A stretch of 64,000 bases of DNA from JBPOJN01 sp052033505 (GTDB lineage Bacteria; UBA10199; JACPAL01; GCA-016699445), in NCBI GenBank assembly GCA_052033505.1, contig JBPOJN010000014.1, positions 16,088 to 80,087 on the forward strand. Direction: 5' to 3'. The notes below the pieces were generated by a model. The model was not told the DNA's origin and searched no databases. It worked only from the letters and a program-made list of their open reading frames with translations. The position numbers were made by a program, and so were the translations under genes. Positions 41,450-51,169 of the stretch are shown here, piece after piece (within the stretch, counting starts at the first letter, position 1; the number at the start of each line of letters is the position of its first letter).

Positions 41450-44400
41450 ATGAAATCGTTTAAAAAAATCATGTTGGGCTTTGGGATGCTGGTTGGATCC
41501 TTGTCGATGCTGGCGGTTTTGGGGGCCAAGGCGGAAGCCGCTTGGGGTCCCGATTATTGCGATCTCGTGGCGGGAACTCCGGCGAAGTTAGGAATCGCTT
41601 TGGAGAAAGCGATCACTCTTTATAGCGAGGACGAGGTGGACCGCCAATGCCGCCGCGGCATTCGTGTGAAATTAAAAACTACGATCGATCTGCCGGACGG
41701 AATCACTCTCAATCGTCTTCCCGTCACCGGCCAGAGCGATCGTTTCGCCCTCAGAAAGTGTTATCCCGGAGAGCAGGGATGTTCGACGACTTTGACGAAC
41801 ACCGATGTGGTCTTGAATCTGGCCGATGCTCCCGAAATTTGCCCCATCAAGATTTCGACTCTTTCCGGTATTAAGGTTGAAAACCTCAAAGTCATCGCCA
41901 AAAATCCGGCGCGTGCGATCTGCGATCAGAACGGTGCGACGATTGCTTTAGAGCAGGCGAACCATACGGCGGCTTATCTTCATAATGTGACCATTTGTTC
42001 CGTCGCGAATCCTGATTGTACCAGCACCCCGATCGATACGGACGGCGACGGCGTCGATGACGTCAACGACAACTGCCCGAATACGCCCGCGGGAACGCCC
42101 GTAGATTCGCAGGGTTGTCCTCTGAATCCCGACACCGACGGTGACGGAATCCCGGATACGACGGATAATTGCGATACGGTCCCGAATCCCGGCCAGCAAG
42201 ATAACGACGGTGACCAAGTCGGTGATGCATGTGATCCCGATGACGATAACGACTGGATCGTCGATACGACGGATAATTGCCCTTTGATCCAGAATACCGA
42301 TCAAACCAATACGGACGGCGACGCTCAAGGTGACGTTTGCGACACGGATGATGATAACGACGGACGTTTGGATACGACGGATAATTGCCCGTTAGTTGCG
42401 AATCCTGGTCAAGAAGACTCGGATCACGACGGTCGCGGTGACGTTTGCGACAACGGCCCGACGGATACCGACGGCGACGGCGTGATCGATGCCGTCGACA
42501 ACTGCGTGACGGTGCCAAATTTGAATCAAGCGAATAACGACGGCGACGCCCAAGGCGACGCTTGCGACACCGATGACGACAACGACGGCGTCTTGGATAC
42601 GACGGACAATTGTCCGTTCGCGGCGAACCCGGCGCAGACCGACACCGATGGTGACGGCCGCGGCGATGCCTGCGATCCTGCCGGTCCTTTGACCGACGGT
42701 GACGGTGACGGCGTGGTGGACGGTACGGATAATTGCCCGACAGTTCCGAATACGGTTCAATTGGATAACGACGGTGATCATCAAGGTGACGCGTGCGACA
42801 CCGATGATGACAACGACACGGTGCTCGATACGACAGACAACTGTCCTTTCGCCGCAAATACCGCTCAGACCGACACCGATGGTGACGGCCGCGGCGATGC
42901 GTGTGATCCCGCCGGTCCTTTGACGGACGGCGACGGCGACGGTGTCGTGGATGGTACGGATAATTGCCCCACGGTCCCGAACACGGTGCAGCTCGACAAT
43001 GACCACGACGGTCAAGGCGATGCGTGTGATACGGACGACGACAACGACGGCGTTTTGGATACGGCGGATAATTGCGATTTCGTCGCAAATCCCACGCAGA
43101 CGGACACGGACGGCGACGGTATCGGCGATGCCTGCGATACGATCGTCCCGACCAATCCCGACAGCGACGGCGACGGTGTTCTCGACGGTTCGGATAATTG
43201 CCCCACGGTTCCTTCCACTGATTTGAACGACACGGATGGCGATGGTTTAGGAAATCCTTGCGATACCGATGACGACGGCGATGGCGTGCCGGACACGACG
43301 GACAATTGCGTGCTGGTTGCAAACCCGGCTCAGACCGACACCGATACCGATGGTCTGGGAGATGCGTGCGATACGCCCGGTGATACGGACGGCGACGGTA
43401 TTTTAGATACGGTCGACAACTGCGATACGGTCCCAAGCTTGGATTTGACCGACACGGATGGTGATGGCCAGGGTAATCCTTGCGACACCGACGACGACGG
43501 CGACGGCGTGCCGGATATCACGGATAATTGCGACTTCATTGCGAATCCGACTCAGACCGACACCGACGGCGATGGTTTAGGCGATGCCTGCGATAATCCC
43601 AGCGGACCTACGGACACGGACGGCGACGGGATCTTGGATACGGTCGACAACTGCGACACGGTCCCGAGTTTGGATCAGACCGACACGGATGGTGATGGTC
43701 AGGGTAATCCTTGCGATGCCGACGATGACGGCGACGGCGTGCCGGATACGACGGACAATTGCGATTTCGTCGCGAACCCGACGCAGACCGACGCCGACGG
43801 TGACGGCATCGGCGATGCTTGCGATGCGCCCGGTGACACGGACGGCGACGGCATTCTCGATCCGACCGACAACTGCGATATGGTCGCTTCGACCGATCTC
43901 GGCGATCCGGACGGCGACGGCCAAGGCAATCCTTGCGATACCGACGACGACGGCGACGGCGTGCCCGACACGACCGATAATTGCGTCCTCACGGCGAACC
44001 CCGGTCAAGAAAATGCGGACGGAGATTTGCTGGGTGACGCCTGCGATACGAATACGGACACAGACGGTGACGGTATTCCGGATATCACCGATAACTGCGA
44101 CACGGTCGCGTCTCCGGATTTGACGGACACCGACCACGACGGTCTCGGCAATCCTTGCGATACGGATGACGATGGCGACGGTGATTTGGATACGGCGGAC
44201 AATTGCCCGCTGATCGCGAACCCGAACCAAGAAGACGCGAACACCAACGGTATCGGCGACGCGTGCGAAACCTGCGCGGATCCCGATGGCGACGGTCTTT
44301 GCAGCACGATCGAAGACGATATCGGCACTGACCCGCTCGATCCCGATACCGATGACGACGGCGTCGGCGACGGCCTCGACTGCGATCCTCTCGACGATCA

Positions 44401-44824
44401 GCGCACCACCGGAGCGTCTTGCGCCTTTGAAGACACGGACGTTGATGACGACGGTGTCGTGAATACGAGCGACAACTGTCCCTTCATTGCGAACGCGAAC
44501 CAATCCGATCGCGATCATGACGGCGTGGGCGACGTCTGCGACGCGCGCCCCGACGAAGCGACGCCGACCGATCAGGACGGCGACGGCGTGGTGGATACGA
44601 GCGACAACTGTCCCTTGGTCGCTAACCCCGATCAGGCGGATACGAACAACAACAACGTCGGAGACGTCTGTGATATCTCACTGACCTTCATCAAAGGCGG
44701 TGCTGGTGGTTGTTCTCTGATGACGGCCACGGCCGGAGCCTCCGCTTCGATGCCGACGGCGGCGGCAGTCTTAGGCCTGCTGATGTCTTTACCGATGATG
44801 GCGGTTCGTTTTTTTCGGAAATAA
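41450..44824 (+). CDS. Secreted thrombospondin type-3 calcium-repeat protein with GG-Cys/TM/basic tail
   Basis: From the ATG at 41450 the product has 1124 residues. A signal peptide (about 1-28, AEA|A) precedes a Cys-containing N-terminal domain (about 29-185; [14 protein letters not shown] start, [16 protein letters not shown]) shared with the gene at 45758. Then come some 25-30 TSP3 repeats (DTDGDGxxDxxDNCPxxxNPxQ), each binding Ca2+ through Asp. The C-terminus is GGAGGCSLM, a hydrophobic helix, then FFRK: a tripartite sorting signal of the MYXO/rhombosortase style. Two repeats of 231 bp are near-identical in DNA. Surface-anchored calcium-stabilised rod is the likely role. Confidence 0.78.
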   Translation: MKSFKKIMLGFGMLVGSLSMLAVLGAKAEAAWGPDYCDLVAGTPAKLGIALEKAITLYSEDEVDRQCRRGIRVKLKTTIDLPDGITLNRLPVTGQSDRFALRKCYPGEQGCSTTLTNTDVVLNLADAPEICPIKISTLSGIKVENLKVIAKNPARAICDQNGATIALEQANHTAAYLHNVTICSVANPDCTSTPIDTDGDGVDDVNDNCPNTPAGTPVDSQGCPLNPDTDGDGIPDTTDNCDTVPNPGQQDNDGDQVGDACDPDDDNDWIVDTTDNCPLIQNTDQTNTDGDAQGDVCDTDDDNDGRLDTTDNCPLVANPGQEDSDHDGRGDVCDNGPTDTDGDGVIDAVDNCVTVPNLNQANNDGDAQGDACDTDDDNDGVLDTTDNCPFAANPAQTDTDGDGRGDACDPAGPLTDGDGDGVVDGTDNCPTVPNTVQLDNDGDHQGDACDTDDDNDTVLDTTDNCPFAANTAQTDTDGDGRGDACDPAGPLTDGDGDGVVDGTDNCPTVPNTVQLDNDHDGQGDACDTDDDNDGVLDTADNCDFVANPTQTDTDGDGIGDACDTIVPTNPDSDGDGVLDGSDNCPTVPSTDLNDTDGDGLGNPCDTDDDGDGVPDTTDNCVLVANPAQTDTDTDGLGDACDTPGDTDGDGILDTVDNCDTVPSLDLTDTDGDGQGNPCDTDDDGDGVPDITDNCDFIANPTQTDTDGDGLGDACDNPSGPTDTDGDGILDTVDNCDTVPSLDQTDTDGDGQGNPCDADDDGDGVPDTTDNCDFVANPTQTDADGDGIGDACDAPGDTDGDGILDPTDNCDMVASTDLGDPDGDGQGNPCDTDDDGDGVPDTTDNCVLTANPGQENADGDLLGDACDTNTDTDGDGIPDITDNCDTVASPDLTDTDHDGLGNPCDTDDDGDGDLDTADNCPLIANPNQEDANTNGIGDACETCADPDGDGLCSTIEDDIGTDPLDPDTDDDGVGDGLDCDPLDDQRTTGASCAFEDTDVDDDGVVNTSDNCPFIANANQSDRDHDGVGDVCDARPDEATPTDQDGDGVVDTSDNCPLVANPDQADTNNNNVGDVCDISLTFIKGGAGGCSLMTATAGASASMPTAAAVLGLLMSLPMMAVRFFRK
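42608..43069 (+). repeat. Two tandem 231-bp coding repeats
   Basis: The segments 42608-42838 and 42839-43069 encode nearly the same 77 residues (starting NCPFAAN, ending about DNC) with few silent differences, within the TSP3 array. Recent unequal exchange or slippage is implied, so the copy number may vary between strains. Confidence 0.7.
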
Positions 44825-44847
44825 AATAAAACGGATAGAAATCGGCG

Positions 44848-44885
44848 AAACCCCCGTGCCTTCCTTAGGGCGCGGGGGTTTTTGC
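44848..44885 (+). terminator. Intrinsic terminator after the calcium-repeat gene
   Basis: AAACCCCCG with GTGCC pairs with GGGCGCGGGGGTTT (ending near 44882), followed by a short T run. It lies 24 bases past the stop at 44824. Confidence 0.85.
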
Positions 44886-44927
44886 GTTCTTGATCTCAGA
44901 GCTTCGCTGTGGCAGTTCTTTGGGTCT

Positions 44928-45647
44928 ATGACGACCAATCTTTCTCCCGCTTCCTATATGACCGAAGAGGCGATCGCGCAGGAAAACGCGAGGTTCATGT
45001 CGAAGGTCTACACATGGATGGTGTTCGGCGTGGCATTGACGGCTTTCGTGGCCTATGCCATCGCGAGCAATCCACGTCTGGCGATCCAGATCGTCCAAAA
45101 CAGGATGCTGTTTTACGCGGTTTTTTTCGGGCAGCTGGGCCTGGTTATCGTCTTGACCGCTGCGGCAAGGAAACTCAACGCCGTCGCGGTCACCGCGCTT
45201 TATCTCGGATATTCAGCCCTCATGGGTGTGACCATGTCGGTCCTCTTCTTGATCTACACGGGCGATAGCATCATGCATGTGTTCGGGATCACGGCGATCT
45301 CGTTCGCGGGTTTGAGCGCCTTCGGTTACATCACGAAAAAGGATTTGGGCCCGGTCGGGTCTTTTTGCATGATGGGACTTTTCGGCATGGTGGGTTTTGC
45401 GGTGGTTTCCATCTTTTTTCCGTCCGTGATGACGACCACGGCAAGCCAGGTCTACGGCCTCGTTGGCATCGTCGTTTTTTCAGGGCTTACGGCTTACGAC
45501 ACCCAAAAAATCAAAAAACTCAACGTCTTAGGCAATGAAGGCACGGCCGAAGACCATAAAGAGGCCGTCTACGGTGCCCTGACCTTATATCTGGATTTCA
45601 TTAATCTTTTCCTAAGCCTGCTCCGCCTCTTCGGAAGACGCCGCTGA
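44928..45647 (+). CDS. Bax inhibitor-1/YccA (TMBIM) family membrane protein
   Basis: With the ATG at 44928 the product has 239 residues. After MTTNLSPASYMTEEAIAQENA there are seven hydrophobic spans. Conserved family features include FMSKVYTWMVFGVALTAFVA near the start, FAGLSAFGYITKKDLG in the middle, and GLTAYDTQKIKKL with the pore-region Asp near the end, then LYLDFINLFLSLLRLFG. Bacterial members (YetJ) act as pH-sensitive calcium leak channels. A location between two genes for calcium-binding repeat proteins is suggestive but could be coincidental. An upstream start at 44856 is within the terminator and is rejected. Confidence 0.88.
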   Translation: MTTNLSPASYMTEEAIAQENARFMSKVYTWMVFGVALTAFVAYAIASNPRLAIQIVQNRMLFYAVFFGQLGLVIVLTAAARKLNAVAVTALYLGYSALMGVTMSVLFLIYTGDSIMHVFGITAISFAGLSAFGYITKKDLGPVGSFCMMGLFGMVGFAVVSIFFPSVMTTTASQVYGLVGIVVFSGLTAYDTQKIKKLNVLGNEGTAEDHKEAVYGALTLYLDFINLFLSLLRLFGRRR

Positions 45648-45757
45648 GTTTCCGTCCGTCTTTTCTCGAATCCTTCCTAAATCCCGCAACTTTTCGTCTC
45701 TCCGGTCGATACATCCCTTGATAAGAACAACGTCTATTTTCAATGGGAGAAGTCTTT

Positions 45758-47827
45758 ATGAAGACAAAAATGATGATTTTCGCGGTGATGGCAGCAGCCT
45801 TCTTGGGCATTGGTTCCAAGGCTCATGCCGCTTGGGGACCGGATTATTGCGATTTGGTCGCAGGCACTCCGGATCAATTGGCCACGGGACTGAAAGAAGC
45901 CTTTCGGTTGTACAGTCTTCCCGATGAAGACCGCCAATGTCGATTCGGCGTTCGCGTCAAGCTTGCGAGCAAGATCAATCTCCCGAGCGGTTTCACCTTG
46001 AATCGTTTACCTCTCCCGGGTCAGACCGAGAGATTTACCCTGAGAAAGTGCCTGACTCCGGAATCCGGTTGTCCCGAGTTATCCAATACCGATGTCGTTC
46101 TCGATTTATCGGAAGCCTCCGACATTTGCCCGATTCAAATTTCCCACTTCACCGCCGCTAAAATTGAAAACTTAAAAGTGATCGCGAAAAATCCTGCACG
46201 CGCCATTTGCGATGACGCCGGCGTGACGATTCCTAAAGAACAAGCCAATCATCCTGCGGCTTACCTTCATAACGTAACCATTTGCTCTGTGGCGAATCCA
46301 AATTGCGAAGGCAATACGGTAGATACCGACGGCGACGGTGTGGCTGACGGCGACGACAATTGTCCTACCGTTTCCAATCCGAGCCAGACCGACACCGATG
46401 GTGACGGCCAAGGCGACGCTTGCGATACCGATGATGACGGTGACGGCATCCCGGACGGCGAAGACCAATGTCCTCTGCAGCCCGGCACGGCCGAAAATCA
46501 CGGCTGTCCTCCGAACGGCGGCGATCAGGACGGCGACGGTATTCCGGATACGGCCGACCTTTGCGATCGCGATTCGACGGGCAATGCTTGCGACTCCACG
46601 AACCTCTCGGCGTGTTTCCCGAACGCCGTAGACAATCTCTGCAGCGCGATGTCCCCCGGCAGCTCTTGCAGCGAGACCGAAGACATGGATCACGACGGAC
46701 GCGGTAATGCTTGCGACGTCGATGTCGATGGTGACGGTTTGTCCAACGCCTCCGATCCCGACGCGTTCGATGCCGATGCCGATAACGACGGTCTCTGCGA
46801 CGGCCCGGTCATCGTGACGGCCGTCTGTACCGAAGCTTCCGATCCTTGCCCTCTTTTGAATGGTGTGATCCGCAATACCTTAGGCCAGTGCGCTCCCGAG
46901 CCCACGAACCCGACGGACGCGGATCCGGACGGAGACGGTCTGACGAACGCGCTTGAAGACATGATCGGTACGAACCGCAACCAGGCCGATACCGACAACG
47001 ACGGCGCGAAGGACGGCGTGGATTGCTACCCTCTGGACGCGACCAAGTACCTCTGCGGTGGCGGCTCGACCGTGACCGATCCCGACTTTGACAACGACGG
47101 TATCTGCGACACGGCGCAGAGCGCGACGGATCCCATCACGGGACGCGCCTGTACACCGAACGCTCAAGGCCTCGGTGATAACTGCCCGGCCACGGCGAAT
47201 CCGAATCAGGCCGACGCGAACAATAACAACGTCGGTGACGCGTGTGAAATCAGCTCCAGCATCGACGGTGACGGCGATACTTTGCCGGACGATCTCGAAG
47301 AAGGCGTGTTTCATACGGATCCGACTCTTCCGGACACGGATCATGACGGCCTGAGAGATGATGTCGAAGTCAACGGCCCGACTTACATGGGCGGCGACGG
47401 TCCTCTGAATCCGGACATCGACGGCGACGGTATCTGCGACGGTCCCGCGACGGTCACCGACATCTGCACCGCGGGCCCCAACGGCACGGGTGACAACTGC
47501 CCGATCGTCTCGAACGCCGACCAGGCGGATGAAGACGGCGACGGACGCGGTGACAAGTGTGAAGGCGACATGGACGGCGATGGCGTGGCGGACGAGGTCG
47601 ACAACTGCATCTTCGTGGCGAACACGAACCAGTTGAACTCGAACGACACCGGCCCGGGCGACGCCTGCGAACCGAACATGAGCACCAGCGGCATCGACGG
47701 CGGTTGCCAACTGAACGCCTTCGGCGAAGGGAAAGTGAACTTAGGCTCCGTCTTCCTGATGACGGCGTCCTTCGCGATCCTGCTGGGTTTCAGCGCGGTG
47801 GCACGCCGTAAAAAGGCGGACCTTTAA
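45758..47827 (+). CDS. Secreted calcium-repeat paralogue with GG-Cys/TM/basic tail
   Basis: From the ATG at 45758 (GGGAGAAG SD) the product has 689 residues. A signal peptide (about 1-24, SKAHA|A) is followed by the same N-terminal domain as the gene at 41450 ([41 protein letters not shown]), but the following TSP3-like section is shorter and more diverse, with Cys-rich inserts. The C-terminus [10 protein letters not shown] lacks the Ser-Leu of the others but keeps GG-Cys, then a membrane helix and ARRKKADL. A processed, envelope-anchored form is expected by analogy with GG-Cys sorting systems. Confidence 0.75.
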   Translation: MKTKMMIFAVMAAAFLGIGSKAHAAWGPDYCDLVAGTPDQLATGLKEAFRLYSLPDEDRQCRFGVRVKLASKINLPSGFTLNRLPLPGQTERFTLRKCLTPESGCPELSNTDVVLDLSEASDICPIQISHFTAAKIENLKVIAKNPARAICDDAGVTIPKEQANHPAAYLHNVTICSVANPNCEGNTVDTDGDGVADGDDNCPTVSNPSQTDTDGDGQGDACDTDDDGDGIPDGEDQCPLQPGTAENHGCPPNGGDQDGDGIPDTADLCDRDSTGNACDSTNLSACFPNAVDNLCSAMSPGSSCSETEDMDHDGRGNACDVDVDGDGLSNASDPDAFDADADNDGLCDGPVIVTAVCTEASDPCPLLNGVIRNTLGQCAPEPTNPTDADPDGDGLTNALEDMIGTNRNQADTDNDGAKDGVDCYPLDATKYLCGGGSTVTDPDFDNDGICDTAQSATDPITGRACTPNAQGLGDNCPATANPNQADANNNNVGDACEISSSIDGDGDTLPDDLEEGVFHTDPTLPDTDHDGLRDDVEVNGPTYMGGDGPLNPDIDGDGICDGPATVTDICTAGPNGTGDNCPIVSNADQADEDGDGRGDKCEGDMDGDGVADEVDNCIFVANTNQLNSNDTGPGDACEPNMSTSGIDGGCQLNAFGEGKVNLGSVFLMTASFAILLGFSAVARRKKADL

Positions 47828-47859
47828 AACAAGACTCCCCCTCCCTTATAAAAAAGGGA

Positions 47860-47895
47860 AAAGCCCCTGTACCGGCGACGGTGCAGGGGCTTTTT
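47860..47895. terminator. Bidirectional intrinsic terminator
   Basis: AAGCCCCTGTACCG pairs with CGGTGCAGGGGCTT around a small loop, with T-runs on both sides, between the convergent calcium-repeat and manC genes. Confidence 0.87.
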
Positions 47896-47924
47896 ATATT
47901 TTTGGGAATTTTTTCGAGCCGGAA

Positions 47925-49325
47925 TCAGGCGGACTTCGTCGTACGCCCGTAAATGTCGTCGAATCTCTGGATGTCGTCTTCTCCCACGTAGCCTCCGGTT
48001 TGCACTTCGATGATGACCAGGGGCGTTTCGGAGGGGTTTTCCAAGCGATGTTTTTGGCCTTTCGGGATGAACGTGGATTCCGATTCTTTTAAGATGATTT
48101 CCGAAGACCCGTTCGTAACCTTGGCCGAACCTTGGATTACGACCCAATGCTCGGCGCGATGTTCGTGACGTTGAAGGCTGAGTTTATGGCCGGGAGCCAC
48201 GACGATCCTTTTGATCTTATAACCCGCGCCTTCCTCCAAGACGGTGAACTGTCCCCAAGGCCTGAGCGTTGTGGTGCCAGTTTCCGATTTTTTCATCTGC
48301 GAAAACCCTTCGGAGATTTTTTTTACGTCCTGCGATTTCTCTAGAGGACATACTAAGACCCGATTCCCCGACTGTACGACGACCGTGTCTTTCAATCCCA
48401 GGACCCCGACCGAACCGTTTTCGGAAAACACCCAGGAATTCTGACAGTCTTCGGCGATGACGCCCTCCGAAAAAAAATTATGACGATCGTCTTGAGGAGC
48501 GTTTTGGTGGACGGACTTCCAGGTGCCCAGGTCGTTCCAATGAAAATCGCCGGGTACGAGCGAAATGCGGTCCGATTTTTCCATAAGGCCATAATCAATG
48601 GAAAGAGAGGGCAGCGATGCGTACAGATCGGGATCGAGGAGGTTTTGAGAGGAAATTTTTTCTAAATTTTTCAACAGCTCAGGCTGATGCCTCTGCATTT
48701 CCTCCAGGAACACCGACGCTTTGAAAACGAACATTCCGGAGTTCCAATAACAATTCCCTTCGGCGATCAGTTTCTGCGCCGCTTCCAAGCTCGGTTTCTC
48801 GATGAAATTCTCCACGTCGTAGCCCGAAGCCGCGGTTTTTTTTGCGCGGATATAGCCGTAGCCCGTTTCCGGAGAGGTTGGTGAGATTCCGAAAGTGACG
48901 AGCTTGTCCCGGGACGCTTCCTGGAATGCGTTTTGCCAAGCCTCTGAAAAAGGACCCGAGATCAGATGGTCGGAAGGAAACACCGAGATGACCGCGTCCG
49001 GATTTTTGCGGCCGATGAGAAGCACGCCGAGCGCTATCGCCGGTAGCGTATTGCGCGCTGAAGGTTCCGCGATGACGTGGGCCCCGAGTCCCGTATGGAT
49101 CTCCTCGAGTTGCCGCTTGGTTTCTTCGTAAAAGTCCGCATGGGTGACGGTGTAAATACGTTCCGCGGGAACCAGCGTCAAAGTCCGTTTCGCCGTTTTT
49201 TGAACCAGGCTTTCGGCGTCGAACAAAGAAAGCAAATGTTTCGGCTGGGATTTGCGGGACAAAGGCCAAAGCCGTGTGCCCGATCCGCCCGCGAGAATGA
49301 GACCAAAATGGAAGGGAGAAGGCAT
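47925..49325 (-). CDS. manC: Mannose-1-phosphate guanylyltransferase / mannose-6-phosphate isomerase
   Basis: The 466-residue bifunctional protein has the pyrophosphorylase motif LILAGGSGTRLWPLSR followed by PKHLL at the N-terminus, VENFIEKPS in the middle, and a cupin C-terminal domain with the type II phosphomannose isomerase signature (HKLSLQRHEHRAEHWVVIQG). It makes GDP-mannose from mannose 6-phosphate via mannose 1-phosphate (with a phosphomannomutase not seen here). It is the last gene of the polysaccharide operon, 23 bases after the dehydratase gene. Confidence 0.93.
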   Translation of the reverse strand: MPSPFHFGLILAGGSGTRLWPLSRKSQPKHLLSLFDAESLVQKTAKRTLTLVPAERIYTVTHADFYEETKRQLEEIHTGLGAHVIAEPSARNTLPAIALGVLLIGRKNPDAVISVFPSDHLISGPFSEAWQNAFQEASRDKLVTFGISPTSPETGYGYIRAKKTAASGYDVENFIEKPSLEAAQKLIAEGNCYWNSGMFVFKASVFLEEMQRHQPELLKNLEKISSQNLLDPDLYASLPSLSIDYGLMEKSDRISLVPGDFHWNDLGTWKSVHQNAPQDDRHNFFSEGVIAEDCQNSWVFSENGSVGVLGLKDTVVVQSGNRVLVCPLEKSQDVKKISEGFSQMKKSETGTTTLRPWGQFTVLEEGAGYKIKRIVVAPGHKLSLQRHEHRAEHWVVIQGSAKVTNGSSEIILKESESTFIPKGQKHRLENPSETPLVIIEVQTGGYVGEDDIQRFDDIYGRTTKSA

Positions 49326-49348
49326 AGGAGGTTGAATCGGTTTTCCGT

Positions 49349-51169
49349 TTAAGCGCTGGGACGGAGTGGAAGCACGTTTTTATTTACGGGAATATCTTTC
49401 AGGGACGAATGGATGAATTCCGGTACCAAATTTTTAATCATGCGCAGGAGGCCTTCTTTATTCGAGGCTTGAGCGAGCTTCAGGAGCTGATCGATTTGTA
49501 GGTTCAGTTGATGCCAATCGACATGAGTGGCCCGCCCGATCGTGATGTTTTCGTATTGGGTCTTTTTCTCCGCCTCGTCGATGAGGAGCTCTTCATAGAG
49601 CTTTTCACCGGGACGCAGCCCCGTAAATTCGATGCGGATGTCCCGATAGGGTTCGCGCCCGGACAGAAAAATCAAATCTTCGGCCATTTCGGAGATACGT
49701 ACGGGTTTGCCCATGTTGAGGATGAAGATCTCGCTGCCGTTCCCTAAACTTGCGGCCTGCAGAACGAGTTGGACGGCTTCGCTGATGAGCATGAAATAAC
49801 GCGTCACTTCCGGATGCGTGACCGTGACCGGTCCGCCTTTATTGATTTGGTCAATAAATTTGGGGATTACGCTCCCCGAGCTGCCCAGGACATTCCCGAA
49901 ACGGACGGCGACGAATTCTGTTTTGCTCTTAGAGTTCAGGTTTTGGATGTAGATCTCGGCGATTCTTTTGCTGGCGCCCATGACGTTCGTCGGCCGCACG
50001 GCCTTATCGGTGGAGATCAAAATGAATTTTTCGACCCCATATTTCTGCGCGGCTTGAGCCACGTTGATCGTGCCCTGAACGTTATTGGTGATGCCCTCGA
50101 AGGGATTCTCTTCGACGATGGGTACGTGTTTGTAGGCCGCCGCGTGAAAGACGATAGAAGGTTTTTCTTCGGCCAGGAGTTTTTCCAATTGTTCCCTGTC
50201 CAGCACATTCACCAGGCAGAATCTCATCGATACTTGGCGTGAAGCGAGCTCTTCTTGCAGAGAGTAGAGATTGAACTCGGAGTGATCGATCAAAATGAGC
50301 TTCGAGATTCCGTACTCGATGCATTGCCTGGAAAGCTCGGATCCGATGGATCCGCCCGCTCCCGTGATCAGGATCGTTTTGTTTTGGAGGAAGCGGTGGA
50401 TCCGGGGTTTGTCGAGGTCTTTGGGTTCCCGGCGGAGCAGGTCGGAGATGTCGATATTCTTGATATTGACGTCCGTTTTGATCAATCCCGGCAGCGTCGG
50501 GACGATGCGGCAAAAGACTCCATTGCGGCGGCATTCATGCGTGATTTCCCGGGCTTTTTCGCCGGGCAGGGAGGCGATGGCGATGATCAGCTCCGAGATC
50601 CTATTTTTGGCCAAGATGGCGCTTAATCGGGAGATACCCCCAAAAACGGGCAGGTTATGGATTCTCTTGCCGATCTTTGCACGGTCATCGTCGACAAAGC
50701 CGATCAGCTTATAAACGTTGTTTGCAGAGAGAAATTGCCGTGCGACATTTTCTCCTAACTCTCCGGCCCCATAGATAATGAGGCGTTTGGTACCATGGGC
50801 TTTTCGTGATTCGACGATGTAACGCGGGAAAAACCGTATCATGCCCGCGGCGAAGGTAGTGATGAGGTAATCAGTAACAAAGAAACCAGAAGATAATCCA
50901 CGCTGTGTCGTGGTGGCGACAAAAGCAAAACAAAAAAGCGCTGAGAAAGCGGTGGCTTTAATAACAGTTGTAGCTAACGGGAAGCTCGAAAACCGGAGGA
51001 CGGCATTGTAAAGTCTTAGTCTTATGAAAAAAAACAATTTGACCAATACAAAAAGTGAACAAAAAAGCCACAGAGAGGTTGGGTTCCATCCGTACCAGTG
51101 CGAACAGAGGAAAAAAGACAGCCCAAAGCACAATGTGTCTGTCGCCAAAAGCAGTCCGCGCATCTTCAC
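49349..51169 (-). CDS. Membrane-bound nucleotide-sugar 4,6-dehydratase (CapD/WbpM/PglF type)
   Basis: The 606-residue protein has about four N-terminal membrane spans, a first Rossmann region (LIIYGAGELGENVARQFL) and a C-terminal SDR domain (ILITGAGGSIGSELSRQC, HAAAYKHVPIVE, STDKAVRPTNVMGASKR). The usual catalytic Tyr of YxxxK is Met in MGASK, as in PglF/FlaA1 enzymes. The family converts UDP-GlcNAc to a 4-keto-6-deoxy sugar, the first step toward bacillosamine, FucNAc or QuiNAc. Its 3-base overlap with the upstream PNPT gene indicates coupling. Confidence 0.88.
   Translation of the reverse strand: MKMRGLLLATDTLCFGLSFFLCSHWYGWNPTSLWLFCSLFVLVKLFFFIRLRLYNAVLRFSSFPLATTVIKATAFSALFCFAFVATTTQRGLSSGFFVTDYLITTFAAGMIRFFPRYIVESRKAHGTKRLIIYGAGELGENVARQFLSANNVYKLIGFVDDDRAKIGKRIHNLPVFGGISRLSAILAKNRISELIIAIASLPGEKAREITHECRRNGVFCRIVPTLPGLIKTDVNIKNIDISDLLRREPKDLDKPRIHRFLQNKTILITGAGGSIGSELSRQCIEYGISKLILIDHSEFNLYSLQEELASRQVSMRFCLVNVLDREQLEKLLAEEKPSIVFHAAAYKHVPIVEENPFEGITNNVQGTINVAQAAQKYGVEKFILISTDKAVRPTNVMGASKRIAEIYIQNLNSKSKTEFVAVRFGNVLGSSGSVIPKFIDQINKGGPVTVTHPEVTRYFMLISEAVQLVLQAASLGNGSEIFILNMGKPVRISEMAEDLIFLSGREPYRDIRIEFTGLRPGEKLYEELLIDEAEKKTQYENITIGRATHVDWHQLNLQIDQLLKLAQASNKEGLLRMIKNLVPEFIHSSLKDIPVNKNVLPLRPSA

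Noticed and set aside
42063..43436. Long antisense open frames over the calcium-repeat gene (also 43577-44518 and 46880-47710)
   Set aside because: They mirror the GAC/GAT-rich repeat codons of the real gene, have Arg- or Val/Ile-biased low-complexity products and no start signals.
41450..47827. CRISPR-like or satellite repeats in the GAC-rich regions
   Set aside because: The periodicity is that of coding TSP3 repeats in frame; no identical repeats with unique spacers.
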